From the NCBI RefSeq assembly GCF_001421505.1, contig NZ_LMKL01000005.1:258471-322470 (forward strand): a stretch of 64,000 nucleotides of DNA. The letters are read 5' to 3'. Numbering within the stretch: position 1 is the first letter of the stretch; each line of letters starts with the position of its first letter. This document shows, in pieces, positions 1 to 11,281 of this stretch. Source of the stretch: Sphingomonas sp. Leaf17. Its GTDB lineage: Bacteria > Pseudomonadota > Alphaproteobacteria > Sphingomonadales > Sphingomonadaceae. The notes beneath the pieces are model-generated. The model saw only the letters and a program-made list of their open reading frames with translations. It had not been told where the DNA came from and searched no databases. Both the position numbers and the translations under genes were made by a program.

Positions 1-1227
1 ATCGAGCTGCGCTGGCTGGCCGTCGTCGGTCAGTTGCTGACGATCGCGCTGACCCGCTGGGGGCTGGGCATCGGCCTGCCGCTGGTGCCGATGGCGATGG
101 TGCTGGGGTCGCTGGTCGCGCTCAACCTCGTCAGCCTGCTGCTGCTCAAGTGGCGGCGGCGGGTGACCAACATCGAACTGTTCGTCACGCTGCTGCTCGA
201 CGTGATCGCGCTGTCGATCCAGTTCTGGCTCAGCGGCGGCGCGACCAACCCGTTCATCTCGCTGTTTCTGCTACAGGTGGTGCTCGGGTCGATCCTGCTC
301 GAACGCTGGTCGACCTGGGTCATCGTCGTCGCGACCAGCATCGCCTTTGCGTGGCTGACGGTCAGCTACCACCCGCTCGCGTTGCCGCCCGGGTTCGGCG
401 AGACGCTGTTCGGCCTGCACATCCGCGGCATGTGGGTCTGTTTCGCGCTGGTCGCGGTGCTGCTGGTGATGTTCGTCGGGCGGATCACCGCCAATCTGCG
501 CGCGCGCGACGAGGATCTGGCCGATATCCGCCAGCAGACGACCGAACAGGATCACATCATCCGCATCGGCCTGCTCGCGTCGGGCGCGGCGCATGAACTC
601 GGCACCCCGCTGTCGTCGCTGTCGGTGATCCTTGGCGACTGGCGACGGATCCCGCGCATCGCCGAAGACCCCGAACTGGTGCAGGAAATCGGCGAGATGC
701 AGGCGGAGGTGCTGCGTTGCAAGGCGATCGTCACCAACATCCTGCTGTCGGCGGGCGAGGCGCGCGGCGAGGCATCGACCGCGACCACGGTCCACGCCTT
801 TCTCGACGGAGTCTTTTCCGACTGGATCAGCGCGCGCGGCTACCCGAACGCGCATTATCTCAACAGCTTCGGCCCTGATCTGCCGATCGTGTCGGATACG
901 GTGCTGCAACAGGTGCTGTACAACGTCCTCGACAATGCGGCGGAGGCGTCGCCCGACTGGCTGCGGATGAATGTCGCGCGTGACGGCGATACGCTGGTGG
1001 TGACGGTGTGCGATCACGGCCCTGGCTTTGCGCCGGAAATGCTGGAGCGGCTCGGCAAACCCTATCAGTCGAGCAAGGCGCGGCTGGGATCGGGCCTCGG
1101 CCTGTTCCTGGTGGTCAACGTCATGCGCAAGCTGGACGGCAGCGTGACGGCCAGCAACCGCGCGGGCGGCGGCGCGGAAATCCTGCTCACCCTGCCGCTG
1201 TCGTCGCTGGCGCTTGCGGAAGGATGA
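1..1227 (+). CDS. regB: RegB/PrrB/ActS-type redox sensor histidine kinase (5' end cut off by window)
   Basis: Membrane-bound sensor kinase of the RegB/RegA (PrrBA, ActSR) family, which senses the respiratory redox state and phosphorylates the partner regulator. The frame is open from base 1, so the start lies upstream. Residues counted from base 1: hydrophobic membrane segments fill about the first 160; the family's quinone-binding signature GGxxNPF is present (G79-F85); the H-box AAHELGTPL puts the phospho-histidine at H198; a cysteine lies 42 residues later (C240, in LRCK), the position of the redox-active Cys in RegB; N- and G-box ATPase motifs follow (DNAAEAS, GSGLGLFLV). The stop overlaps the start of the next gene, so sensor and regulator are translationally coupled. 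Family assignment is strong; the signal sensed in this organism is inferred. Confidence 0.93.
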   Translation: MELRWLAVVGQLLTIALTRWGLGIGLPLVPMAMVLGSLVALNLVSLLLLKWRRRVTNIELFVTLLLDVIALSIQFWLSGGATNPFISLFLLQVVLGSILLERWSTWVIVVATSIAFAWLTVSYHPLALPPGFGETLFGLHIRGMWVCFALVAVLLVMFVGRITANLRARDEDLADIRQQTTEQDHIIRIGLLASGAAHELGTPLSSLSVILGDWRRIPRIAEDPELVQEIGEMQAEVLRCKAIVTNILLSAGEARGEASTATTVHAFLDGVFSDWISARGYPNAHYLNSFGPDLPIVSDTVLQQVLYNVLDNAAEASPDWLRMNVARDGDTLVVTVCDHGPGFAPEMLERLGKPYQSSKARLGSGLGLFLVVNVMRKLDGSVTASNRAGGGAEILLTLPLSSLALAEG

Positions 1228-1760
1228 TGATGGCAACCGAACCCCTGCTGTTCCTGGTCGAGGATGACGCCGCCTTCGCGCGCACCCTGCAACGCTCGTT
1301 CGAGCGGCGCGGATACCGGGTGTCGGTCGCCGCCGACCCGGACGGGCTGACCACGCTGCTGGCGCACGCCACCCCGGATTATGCGGTCGTCGACCTGAAA
1401 CTGGGGCAGGCGTCGGGCCTGACCTGCGTCCAGACGCTGCACCAGCATGATCCCGACATCGTCATTGTCGTGCTGACCGGCTATGCCAGCATCGCGACGG
1501 CGGTGCAGGCGATCAAGCTGGGCGCGACCTCCTACCTCGCCAAGCCCGCCAATACCGACGATATCGAAACCGCGTTCGGCACCATCGGCAACGTCGACAC
1601 GCCGATCGGCGAACGGCCGACCTCGATCAAGACGCTGGAGTGGGAGCGGATCCACGAAACGCTGGCGGAAACCGACTTCAACGTCTCCGAAACCGCCCGC
1701 CGGCTGGGGATGCACCGCCGCACGCTGGCGCGGAAGCTGGAAAAGCGGCGGCTGACCTGA
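1224..1760 (+). CDS. regA: RegA/PrrA/ActR-type response regulator
   Basis: Response regulator partnered with the preceding kinase, 178 residues, close to the family's usual length of about 180. The receiver domain occupies roughly residues 8-120, with acidic pocket E13-D15, phospho-acceptor D57 (VVDLKLG) and the conserved lysine in LAKPA. A Fis-type helix-turn-helix fills the C-terminus (FNVSETARRLGMHRRTLARK), typical of RegA and nearly invariant in the family. Three consecutive ATG codons (1224, 1227, 1230) could serve as start; the first overlaps the kinase stop. RegA homologues control respiration, photosynthesis or nitrogen metabolism depending on the host; targets cannot be told from this window. 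Confidence 0.94.
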   Translation: MMMATEPLLFLVEDDAAFARTLQRSFERRGYRVSVAADPDGLTTLLAHATPDYAVVDLKLGQASGLTCVQTLHQHDPDIVIVVLTGYASIATAVQAIKLGATSYLAKPANTDDIETAFGTIGNVDTPIGERPTSIKTLEWERIHETLAETDFNVSETARRLGMHRRTLARKLEKRRLT

Positions 1761-1957
1761 TGTCGCCGCCCGCCCGGCCGTGACCGACCGGCGCACAGCC
1801 GATAATCGGGCACTGAGCGGCAATTCGGACGGACAGGCCCTGAAGTGATCCCGGCCCGCCCTTGCGCGCCCCTGACGGGCATCGCGGGGGTAGCAAGCGG
1901 CCGGTCCATCGGCTAGGGTATCGTCACCAAAACGAAACAACCCGAAAGCCCTGAGAT

Positions 1958-4704
<2,747 letters not shown>

Positions 4705-4708
<4 letters not shown>

Positions 4709-5076
4709 CGCCGCCCCCCATGTCGAACGCCGTGTCGACCACCGCCTACAAGGTGCTGACCGCCGATCAGATGGCGACGCTGGAGAAGGACAGGACCTTC
4801 GCCGGCGCGCCGGTCGACCGGGCCGATGGCTACATCCACCTGTCGACCGAAGCGCAACTGACCGAGACGGTCGACAAGCATTTCAGCGGCCAGACCGACC
4901 TGCACGTCGTCGCGGTCGACCTTGAGGTGCTGGGCGAGGCTGTCCGGTGGGAGCCGTCGCGCGGCGGGCAGTTGTTCCCGCACATCTACGGCGCGCTGCC
5001 GCTCGACGCGGTGCTGGCCTATGGCCCGCTCGCGCGCGATGCGGATGGCAGGGTCAGGCTGCCCGTCGCCGGCTGA
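4705..5076 (+). CDS. DUF952 family protein
   Basis: Small cytosolic protein of 123 residues matching the DUF952 family: it opens with YKVLTADQM, has the typical [20 protein letters not shown] segment and ends with an [15 protein letters not shown] motif. The family is about 110-120 residues long and of unknown biochemical function; some members have been compared with ADP-ribose-handling folds, which I cannot verify here. The ATG at 4705 overlaps the gyrA stop (ATGA), so it is co-transcribed with gyrA. A second ATG six codons in (4720) is an alternative start. Confidence 0.88.
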
Positions 5077-5165
5077 CGCGGTACCGCGGGATCACCGCAC
5101 GATCTGCACACGGCCTCGACATCGCGGCGATATCACGGGGAAACACCCGTGAAGGCCCGCCCGTC

Positions 5166-5669
5166 ATGTTCGTCCGTCCCCGCTACGCGATCGCCACCAT
5201 CCTCCTCCTGCTGGCAGAGACGGGTATCGCCCTGTTCCTGCGCGATCCGCTGATCCGCCCCCATGTCGGCGACAGTCTGGCCGTCACGCTGGTGTATTGC
5301 GGGCTGCGCGCCGGAACGCGGGCACGGGTCCGACCGGCCGTTACGATCGCGCTAATCGTCGCCACCATGATCGAAATCGGGCAGCGGTTCGGCGCGGTCG
5401 ATCGGCTTGGCTTCGGGACCTGGCCGATCGCGCGCGTCGTGCTCGGCACCGGCTTCGATCCATGGGACTTCTCTGCCTATGCGGCTGGCGGTGCACTCGT
5501 CCTGGTCGTGGAAACCGTTCGTCGAGCGGGGATCACGCCGGGGCCTGCACCAGCCGGATCAGCGTGCCGTCGGGGTCGATCAGCGCCCCTACCCGCCCGC
5601 CCCACGCCTCGCGACGCGGGCGATGCGCGCGCGGCCAGCCGCGCGTCGCCTCCACAATCCCGGCATTGA
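5166..5669 (+). CDS. DUF2809 family membrane protein with an antisense C-terminal tail
   Basis: Predicted inner-membrane protein of 167 residues. The first ~125 residues fit DUF2809: three or four hydrophobic helices and the family signatures GDSLAVTLVYC, IEIGQRFG and GTGFDPWDFSAYAAGGALV. Homology should end near base 5540. The remaining ~43 residues are Arg/Pro/Ala-rich, low complexity, and lie antisense to the 3' end of the glyoxalase-fold gene, so the original stop has probably been lost and the frame runs on until 5669. The start ATG has a GAAGG-like ribosome site 12 bases upstream. Function unknown. Confidence 0.75.
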   Translation: MFVRPRYAIATILLLLAETGIALFLRDPLIRPHVGDSLAVTLVYCGLRAGTRARVRPAVTIALIVATMIEIGQRFGAVDRLGFGTWPIARVVLGTGFDPWDFSAYAAGGALVLVVETVRRAGITPGPAPAGSACRRGRSAPLPARPTPRDAGDARAASRASPPQSRH

Positions 5670-5898
5670 TGACGACCGCGAAGAACGAATCGACATCGTC
5701 CATCCGAAAGCAGCAGCTGAACGAACTGCTCGCTGGATCAAGATTGGGAAACGAGAAGAATTCGAGAGTCAATCCGCCGCGCCGCAGGATCATCCAGCCC
5801 GCATCCCGCCACGTCTGCTCGAACCCCAGCCGACCATAAAAGGCGGCGGTACCATCGAAACTGCGCGACGGCAGATTGGGTGTCGCGACGTCGGACAT
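5533..5898 (-). CDS. Bleomycin-resistance/glyoxalase-fold (VOC family) protein
   Basis: Protein of 121 residues of the vicinal-oxygen-chelate superfamily, of the type annotated as bleomycin resistance protein. Recognisable blocks are ATPNLPSRSFDGTAAFYGRLGF (first beta-alpha-beta unit), GWMILRRGGLTLEFF, SFSCCFRMDDVD and the C-terminal GRVGALIDPDGTLIRLVQAP. These proteins bind bleomycin-like drugs or have unassigned small-molecule roles. The start is the ATG at 5898, since the frame upstream lacks family similarity. The 3' end overlaps the convergent DUF2809 frame by about 137 bases; the VOC frame is conserved to its last residues, so it is the genuine one there. Confidence 0.86.
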   Translation of the reverse strand: MSDVATPNLPSRSFDGTAAFYGRLGFEQTWRDAGWMILRRGGLTLEFFSFPNLDPASSSFSCCFRMDDVDSFFAVVINAGIVEATRGWPRAHRPRREAWGGRVGALIDPDGTLIRLVQAPA

Positions 5899-6042
5899 GC
5901 CATTGGTCCCGGCTGTTGAGGCACCAGCATACACCGCGCATGGCCCCTGTCACATGCCCCCTACCAATGTTGGAAATCGTCTGACATCGGATGCCGCATG
6001 ATCGAGCATCCGCCTCTCCTCCAAACCCCGTCGCGACCATCC

Positions 6043-6103
6043 GCGACCATGGTCGCCGAAGTTGACGAAACGACACCGTCTCTGATGCAGGTCGTCAACT
6101 TCG
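6043..6103. promoter_or_regulatory. Two adjacent inverted repeats in the trmFO leader
   Basis: A perfect 14-bp palindrome (gcgaccatggtcgc, 6043-6056) is followed directly by a perfect 12-bp inverted repeat (cgaagttgacga, 6057-6068; its complement, 6092-6103) with a 23-base spacer. Both lie in the divergent region between the VOC gene and trmFO, about 55 bases before the trmFO start. They could be an operator pair or consecutive RNA stem-loops in the trmFO leader. No T-run follows, so a simple terminator is unlikely. The rest of 5899-6158 shows nothing I can name. Confidence 0.4.
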
Positions 6104-6158
6104 CTGCCGTGCAGCCCCCATGCTGGCCCTTCGCCCCTCGCCCCGCTATCGCCGAATC

Positions 6159-7502
6159 ATGACCCACGACATTCACATCATCGGCGGCGGACTCGCCGGT
6201 TCCGAAGCCGCCTGGCAGCTTGCCGAGGCGGGCATCAAGGTTCGCCTGTCCGAAATGCGCGGCAGTGGCGAAGCGACGCCGGCGCACCAGACCGACGGCC
6301 TTGCCGAACTCGTCTGCTCGAACAGCTTCCGCTCGGACGATGCGGAAAGCAACGCAGTCGGCCTGCTGCATCAGGAACTGCGGACGCTCGGCTCGCTCAT
6401 CATGCGCCAGGCGGATCTGCACCGCGTCCCCGCCGGCTCCGCGCTGGCGGTCGACCGCGACCTGTTTTCGGACAGCGTCACGCAGGCGATCGACCATCAC
6501 CCCAACATCACTCTGGTGCGCGAACGCGTCGATACCCTGCCCGACGGTCCGGCGATCATCGCCACCGGCCCGTTGACCGGGGCGGCGCTGGCCAGCGACA
6601 TCGGCGCGGCGACGGGCGCGGAATCGCTGGCGTTTTTCGACGCGCTCGCGCCGATCGTCCACCGCGATTCGATCGACATGGACATCGCCTGGTTCGCCTC
6701 GCGCTGGGACAAGGGCGAGACCAAGGACTACATCAACTGCCCGATGACGCAGGAAGAGTATCTCGCCTTCCACACGGGACTCGTCGAGGGTGAGAAGACG
6801 CCGTTCAAGGACTGGGAAAAGGACACCCCCTATTTCGAGGGCTGCATGCCGATCGAGGTGATGGCGGAGCGCGGTCTGGACACGCTGCGCTACGGGCCGA
6901 TGAAACCGGTCGGCCTCGACAACCCGAAAACCGGGCGCTGGCCGCACGCCGTCGTTCAGTTGCGTCAGGACAATGCGCAGGGCACACTCTGGAACATCGT
7001 CGGGTTCCAGACCAAGCTGAAGCACGCCGAGCAGGTCCGCCTGTTCCGTACCATTCCGGGGTTGCAGAATGCCGAGTTCGCGCGGCTGGGCGGCCTGCAC
7101 CGCAACACTTTCATCCGCTCGCCCGAACTGCTCGATGAGACGCTGCGGCTGAAATCGCGGCCGAACATCCGCTTCGCCGGACAGATCACGGGATGCGAGG
7201 GCTATATCGAAAGCGCGTCGATCGGGCTGCTGGCGGGGCGCTTTGCGGCGGCCGAGCTGAACGGCACGACGATGACCCCGCCGCCGGTCGCGACCGCGCT
7301 GGGCGCGCTGCTGGGGCACATCACGGGTCTTGCCGAGGTCGAGACCTATCAGCCGATGAACGTGAACTTCGGCCTGTTCCCGCCGATCGCCGGCCGCACG
7401 AAAAAGGCCGACCGCAAACGGATGTACACCGACCGCGCGCGGGCCGCACTGGCCGACTGGATGGCGAACCAGTCACGGCCGGTGGCCGCGTCCGTCGGCT
7501 AG
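6159..7502 (+). CDS. trmFO: Methylenetetrahydrofolate-tRNA-(uracil-5-)-methyltransferase
   Basis: FAD-dependent enzyme that makes 5-methyluridine at position 54 of tRNA with 5,10-methylenetetrahydrofolate as carbon donor. 447 residues. The N-terminus is a dinucleotide-binding fold ([18 protein letters not shown], residues ~5-22), followed by family motifs [35 protein letters not shown] and [34 protein letters not shown] near residue 350 is the second FAD-contact block. The start is placed at the ATG directly before the fold; 13 extra codons upstream lack family character. It stands alone, convergent with the EF-hand gene. Confidence 0.95.
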   Translation: MTHDIHIIGGGLAGSEAAWQLAEAGIKVRLSEMRGSGEATPAHQTDGLAELVCSNSFRSDDAESNAVGLLHQELRTLGSLIMRQADLHRVPAGSALAVDRDLFSDSVTQAIDHHPNITLVRERVDTLPDGPAIIATGPLTGAALASDIGAATGAESLAFFDALAPIVHRDSIDMDIAWFASRWDKGETKDYINCPMTQEEYLAFHTGLVEGEKTPFKDWEKDTPYFEGCMPIEVMAERGLDTLRYGPMKPVGLDNPKTGRWPHAVVQLRQDNAQGTLWNIVGFQTKLKHAEQVRLFRTIPGLQNAEFARLGGLHRNTFIRSPELLDETLRLKSRPNIRFAGQITGCEGYIESASIGLLAGRFAAAELNGTTMTPPPVATALGALLGHITGLAEVETYQPMNVNFGLFPPIAGRTKKADRKRMYTDRARAALADWMANQSRPVAASVG

Positions 7503-7513
7503 CAAGCCAGATG

Positions 7514-7559
7514 CGTCATTTCCGAAACCCTGGACTGTTTCGCCACGCGCGCAATGACG
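7514..7559. repeat. Degenerate GTCATT...AATGAC intergenic palindrome
   Basis: Between the convergent trmFO and EF-hand genes, cgtcatt (7514-7520) and aatgacg (7553-7559) frame a degenerate copy of the element better preserved at 37381-37466. The interior contains ctgg and ttcgcc as in the other copy. It may form a hairpin at the shared 3' ends, but it is weak. Confidence 0.4.
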
Positions 7560-7584
7560 GATGGACCGGGGTGTCAATCCGGCC

Positions 7585-8055
7585 CTAATCGTCCACAGCC
7601 GCAGCGGCGGGCGGACAGACGCAGCGCGCACGGGCGGTGCGTTTGGGGGCGGTCGTGGCGAACTCGACCGGCGTCATCGTCCCCGACGTGTCGCGGTCGG
7701 CGGTAGCGAACTTCGCGGTGGTCTTGGCTGCCCATTCGTCGAACGACAGCCGGCCGTCCTTGTTGGTGTCCAGCTTGGCATAGGCTTTGCGCCGCGCGGC
7801 CAGATATTCGTCGCGGGTGATCCGGCCGTCGCGATCCTTGTCATAGCGGCCGAACCGTTTTTCCTCGCGGGTTTTCGGCGTCGCTTCGGGCAGGGCCGGC
7901 AGGGCTTCGGCGCCACCGGTCTGCATCGGTGTCGCCACCGCGGCGGCCGGCGTCGCGGGCAACAGCGGCTCGGGCCGGGTATGACTGCCGAGCACGAGCG
8001 CGCCGGCCCCGACCATCGCCAGCGCCGCCGCGCCGCCCGCCAGATATCGCCACAT
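7585..8055 (-). CDS. EF-hand domain protein, membrane-anchored or exported
   Basis: Protein of about 156 residues with a hydrophobic N-terminal segment (MWRYLAGGAAALAMVGAGA), a Pro/Ala-rich linker, and three consecutive EF-hand loops with calcium-ligand spacing: DKDRDGRITRDE, DTNKDGRLSFDE and a looser DRDTSGTMTPVE. It is therefore probably a periplasmic or membrane-tethered calcium-binding protein. The start is placed at the ATG before WRYLAGG; an adjacent ATG and one 11 codons upstream are alternatives. EF-hand proteins of this size are common in sphingomonads, but their role is not defined. It is encoded convergently to trmFO. Confidence 0.82.
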   Translation of the reverse strand: MWRYLAGGAAALAMVGAGALVLGSHTRPEPLLPATPAAAVATPMQTGGAEALPALPEATPKTREEKRFGRYDKDRDGRITRDEYLAARRKAYAKLDTNKDGRLSFDEWAAKTTAKFATADRDTSGTMTPVEFATTAPKRTARARCVCPPAAAAVDD

Positions 8056-8123
8056 CATCCCACCCCCGCCTGTCCCTGTCGCCGCCACGCTATCACGTCG
8101 TCACCCGGCCGCAACCCCGCCGA

Positions 8124-8780
8124 TCAGCGACCGGTCAGGCGGTGGAGCAGCAGTCGCCCGACCCGCGACGGGCTGCCCGGTGCAGTGCCGGCCAGATCGG
8201 CACGCGCCAGCACCGCCAGCGCCCCCAGCGCCCGCAACCGGCGCGGCAGCGTACCCGTCAGCCCGGCCGCCAGGTGCCGCGCCGCCGCCTGCCCGGCCCG
8301 CGCCGCCGCCGCGCCATCGCGCAGCTTGGCCGCCAGGTCGGCCAGCGCCCAGCCGGCACCCAGATCGGCGATCCGTCCGTCACCCCCGCCGCAGACGGTC
8401 GCCGCCGCCGCGAACAGCACGCCCCCGCGCCGCTGCCCGAACAGCGCGATCGCCGCGTCGTCGGGCGACGGATCGTCCAGCAGCACCTCCCATGCGTCGA
8501 TCATCACGGCCAGATCGGTTCCGGCGACGCCCGCCGGGACGACATGCGTGGCGATGCCCTGCAACACCGGCTCGGCCGGCGGCGGCGCGGTGGCGAGCGC
8601 GGCCAGCGCATCGTGCCACCACGTCAGCCGCATCTGCCCGACCAGCGGCTGGCTGGTCGACCGGACGATCCCGCCCAGCGTCGTATCGAGGGCCAGCAAC
8701 GCCGCCAGCCCGGGCTGCGCGGCATCCGGCGCATAGCCAAGGGCAAGGCCGCGTTCGGCGGTTAAGGAGTCGTTTACCAT
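8124..8780 (-). CDS. Squalene/phytoene-synthase-like protein, degenerate
   Basis: Protein of 218 residues with the fold signature of the squalene/phytoene synthase superfamily (COG1562): QMRLTWWHDALAAL near residue 48, a following helix with MIDAWEVLLDD, and a segment GVLFAAAATVC corresponding to the second helical block. It is shorter than true synthases (about 280-350 residues) and I see no paired Asp-rich DxxxD motifs, so prenyl-diphosphate condensation is doubtful. It more closely resembles the NDUFAF6-like subgroup, linked in mitochondria to complex I assembly. It is divergent from the tadG gene. Family assignment moderate, activity unknown. Confidence 0.7.
   Translation of the reverse strand: MVNDSLTAERGLALGYAPDAAQPGLAALLALDTTLGGIVRSTSQPLVGQMRLTWWHDALAALATAPPPAEPVLQGIATHVVPAGVAGTDLAVMIDAWEVLLDDPSPDDAAIALFGQRRGGVLFAAAATVCGGGDGRIADLGAGWALADLAAKLRDGAAAARAGQAAARHLAAGLTGTLPRRLRALGALAVLARADLAGTAPGSPSRVGRLLLHRLTGR
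8762..8776. promoter_or_regulatory. CtrA-like site TTAA-N7-TTTA upstream of tadG
   Basis: TTAA (8762-8765), seven bases, TTTA (8773-8776): one mismatch from the alphaproteobacterial CtrA box TTAA-N7-TTAA. It is 77 bases before the tadG start and overlaps codons 2-6 of the divergent gene. In a G+C-rich sequence such A/T spacing is uncommon, but one or two single-mismatch matches are expected by chance in 64 kb. Confidence 0.3.
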
Positions 8781-8852
8781 GACATTTGATCGGACCTTAG
8801 CGGGTGCGGCGGCAAGGAGGACGCGGATTCATCCGAATTGGGCGTATAGTGA

Positions 8853-10694
8853 ATGCGGCAGGGCCAAGACAAACCACGGCGATCGACGCGATCGCTGCTG
8901 CTGGATCGCGGTGGTAACACGCTGGCGATCATGGCGGCGGCGTTGATCCCGTTGTCGGCGATGGCCGGGTCGGCGGTGGACATGGCCCGGATGTACGTCG
9001 TCAAGGTGCGGTTGCAACAGGCGTGCGACGCCGGCGTTCTGGCCGGGCGCAAGTTCATGACGCTGGATTCGGGCACATCGCTGGGGACCGATGCCACGAA
9101 CAGGGCAACGGCGTTCTTCGACAACAATTTCAAGGTCGGTTGGTACGGGACTTCGGCACCGGACCCCGCCAAGCGATTTGTGCCCACGCGGACCAGCGAC
9201 AACCAGGTATCGGGCGTGGCGACCATCACTTTGCCGATGACCGTCATGAAGATGTTCGGCAAGCCCGACGTCGTCCTGTCGACGACCTGCATGGCGCGGT
9301 TCGACGTCGCCGATGTCGACACGATGTTCGTCCTCGATATCACGGGATCGATGACCTGTGCGGCGAACGAAAGCGTTTGCACGATGACGTCGGAAACCTA
9401 CACGCGTGACGACGGCACGACGGGCTATAGCTATACCGAAAAGCCGTCGTCCAAGATCAGGGCGCTGCGATCGGCCGTGCTCTCCTATTACGACACGCTG
9501 AAATCCAGCGCCGATACCGCGACCAAGCTTCGCTTCGGCTTTGTGCCTTACGCGTCCTCCGTAAACGCAGGCGCGGCCATTCGCGCAGGAAATCCGTCAC
9601 TAATGGTCAGCCCGCAGTGGGCCTATCAATCCCGCCGGGTAATCGGCGACGCCAACGATGGAGGATCCTATACCAGCGCTGGCACCGGATTCACCTATGC
9701 GGCGTGCATGCAGTATAACGGGCTACGCAGCCCCCAATCCGGGTGGGACGGCAACGGCCGCGCCGTCTATTATTCGAACGCCAACTGGAGCAGCCGGAAT
9801 GGCTATTGCTCGGCAACGACCCAGGGGTTGCGGCCGCTGTGGCGGTACGGCCAGTGGAATGCCGACATCACCGGTTTCCTGGCCGGTAATCCGGTGCAGG
9901 ATCCTAGCCAGGTCGTGACCGCGATGACCCGGTGGTCCGGTTGTATCGAGGAACGGATGACGACACCGGGCGTGACCTCGTTCGACCAAGCCAACCTTCC
10001 CCCAGATCTCGACCCCGATCGCGTACCGACCGACACCGCAACCCGCTGGCGGCCGATGTGGCCAGAGAGTGTCTACATCCGCAACAATCCCGGCCCAGCG
10101 TCACAGGACACCGCCGACGACCTGAACGCGATCGGTTCCGTTGGCAATCAGCAGGGCGGCTTTGCGGCCTGTGGCAAACCCGTGAAGCGCATCACGCCGA
10201 TGGATCGCACCGACGTCAGCAACTATGTCAACGCGGTCGATTTCCGGGCGATCGGCGGCACCTATCACGATGTCGGAATGATCTGGGGCACCCGCCTTCT
10301 GTCACCAACAGGCGTCTTCGCCAACGACACGGCGGCGTGGCCCAACCGGAACGCGCCCAACCGCAATATCATCTTCATGACCGATGGCGCGATGGCCCCG
10401 AACGAGACGATCTATGGCATGTACGGCCTCGAATGGAGCGACCAGCGGGTATCGGGCGGCGATTTCGGCAACCTGACCGCCTATCACAACGCCCGGTTCC
10501 TGGCGGAGTGCGACGCGGCAAAGGCGCGCAACATCACGGTGTGGGTCGTCGCGTTCGGCCAGACGATCAACGACGAACTGCGCAACTGCGCCTCCACGCC
10601 CGACCGCGCGTTCTTCGCGTCGGACAATGCCACGCTGACCACGCAGTTCCAGTCGATCGCCCGCCGCATCGCCATGCTACGACTGTCGCAATGA
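8853..10694 (+). CDS. tadG: TadG-like pilus-assembly protein with von Willebrand A domain
   Basis: Membrane-anchored protein of 613 residues. It starts with a basic stretch, then a TadE/TadG-like N-terminal segment (GGNTLAIMAAALIPLSAMAGSAVDMARMYVVKVRLQQACDA) that anchors it like a minor pilin. A von Willebrand type A domain follows, with the metal-site start VLDITGSM around residue 155 and a second conserved block NIIFMTDGAM near residue 505. Cysteines in the insert (TCAANESVC, GYCSA, GCIEER) suggest disulfides outside the cytoplasm. It belongs to the Flp/Tad pilus system, where TadG contributes to adhesion or pilus anchoring. Its stop overlaps the next tad gene. Confidence 0.87.
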   Translation: MRQGQDKPRRSTRSLLLDRGGNTLAIMAAALIPLSAMAGSAVDMARMYVVKVRLQQACDAGVLAGRKFMTLDSGTSLGTDATNRATAFFDNNFKVGWYGTSAPDPAKRFVPTRTSDNQVSGVATITLPMTVMKMFGKPDVVLSTTCMARFDVADVDTMFVLDITGSMTCAANESVCTMTSETYTRDDGTTGYSYTEKPSSKIRALRSAVLSYYDTLKSSADTATKLRFGFVPYASSVNAGAAIRAGNPSLMVSPQWAYQSRRVIGDANDGGSYTSAGTGFTYAACMQYNGLRSPQSGWDGNGRAVYYSNANWSSRNGYCSATTQGLRPLWRYGQWNADITGFLAGNPVQDPSQVVTAMTRWSGCIEERMTTPGVTSFDQANLPPDLDPDRVPTDTATRWRPMWPESVYIRNNPGPASQDTADDLNAIGSVGNQQGGFAACGKPVKRITPMDRTDVSNYVNAVDFRAIGGTYHDVGMIWGTRLLSPTGVFANDTAAWPNRNAPNRNIIFMTDGAMAPNETIYGMYGLEWSDQRVSGGDFGNLTAYHNARFLAECDAAKARNITVWVVAFGQTINDELRNCASTPDRAFFASDNATLTTQFQSIARRIAMLRLSQ

Positions 10695-11281
10695 TGCGGC
10701 CGCGCGCACTCTGGCGGGACCGGCGCGGGGTGACCGCGATCGAGTTCGCCATCATCCTGCCAGTCATGCTGCTGACCATCATGGGCCTGAGCGATCTGGC
10801 GTACCGCGAATATGTGCAGGTGGTGTTCGAGGGCGCGTTGCAGAAGGCCGGGCGCGATTCGGCGATCGAGGGCGGCGACGACATGGCCGCCGATCTCGAT
10901 ACCAAGGTGATGACGTCGGTATGGACGGTCGCCAAATCGGCCACCTACAGGACGGCGCGCACCACCAACGCCACCTTTTCGCAATTCAAGCCCGAACGCT
11001 TCACCGACAGCAACGACAACAAGAAATACGATGCGGGCGAATGTTTCGACGACGTCAACGGTAACCGGCAATGGGATCAGGATCCGGGTGCCACCGGCCA
11101 GGGTCGCGCCAACGACGTCACGCTGTACGTCATGACGATCACCTATCCGCGGCTGTTCCCGCTGCTGAAATCGCTGGGATTCCCGACCATGGAGACGTTG
11201 ACCGCGCGCACCCTGCTGAAGAACCAGCCCTATGCCAGCCAGGTCGTGACGTCGCAGCCCGTCGTGCCGATCTGTTCATGA
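10691..11281 (+). CDS. tadE: TadE-family minor pilin (first copy)
   Basis: Protein of 196 residues with the hallmark of a TadE pseudopilin: a basic leader RDRRG, then V-T-A-I-E-F with Gly at -1 and Glu at +5 for the prepilin peptidase, followed by a hydrophobic helix (AIILPVMLLTIMGLSDLAYREY). The remainder is a periplasmic domain with a Ca-like acidic loop (DSNDNKKYDAGECFDDVNGN). It overlaps TadG upstream (ATGA) and a second TadE-like gene downstream (ATGA), so all three are probably translated as a unit. Such proteins are processed like pilins and needed for Flp pilus biogenesis. Confidence 0.88.
   Translation: MMRPRALWRDRRGVTAIEFAIILPVMLLTIMGLSDLAYREYVQVVFEGALQKAGRDSAIEGGDDMAADLDTKVMTSVWTVAKSATYRTARTTNATFSQFKPERFTDSNDNKKYDAGECFDDVNGNRQWDQDPGATGQGRANDVTLYVMTITYPRLFPLLKSLGFPTMETLTARTLLKNQPYASQVVTSQPVVPICS

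Noticed and set aside
8853..10694. VWA-domain protein as part of a defence or MoxR-type system
   Set aside because: The TadG-like N-terminal anchor, the cysteine-rich exported body and the two overlapping TadE genes assign it to the Tad pilus; no AAA ATPase partner is present.
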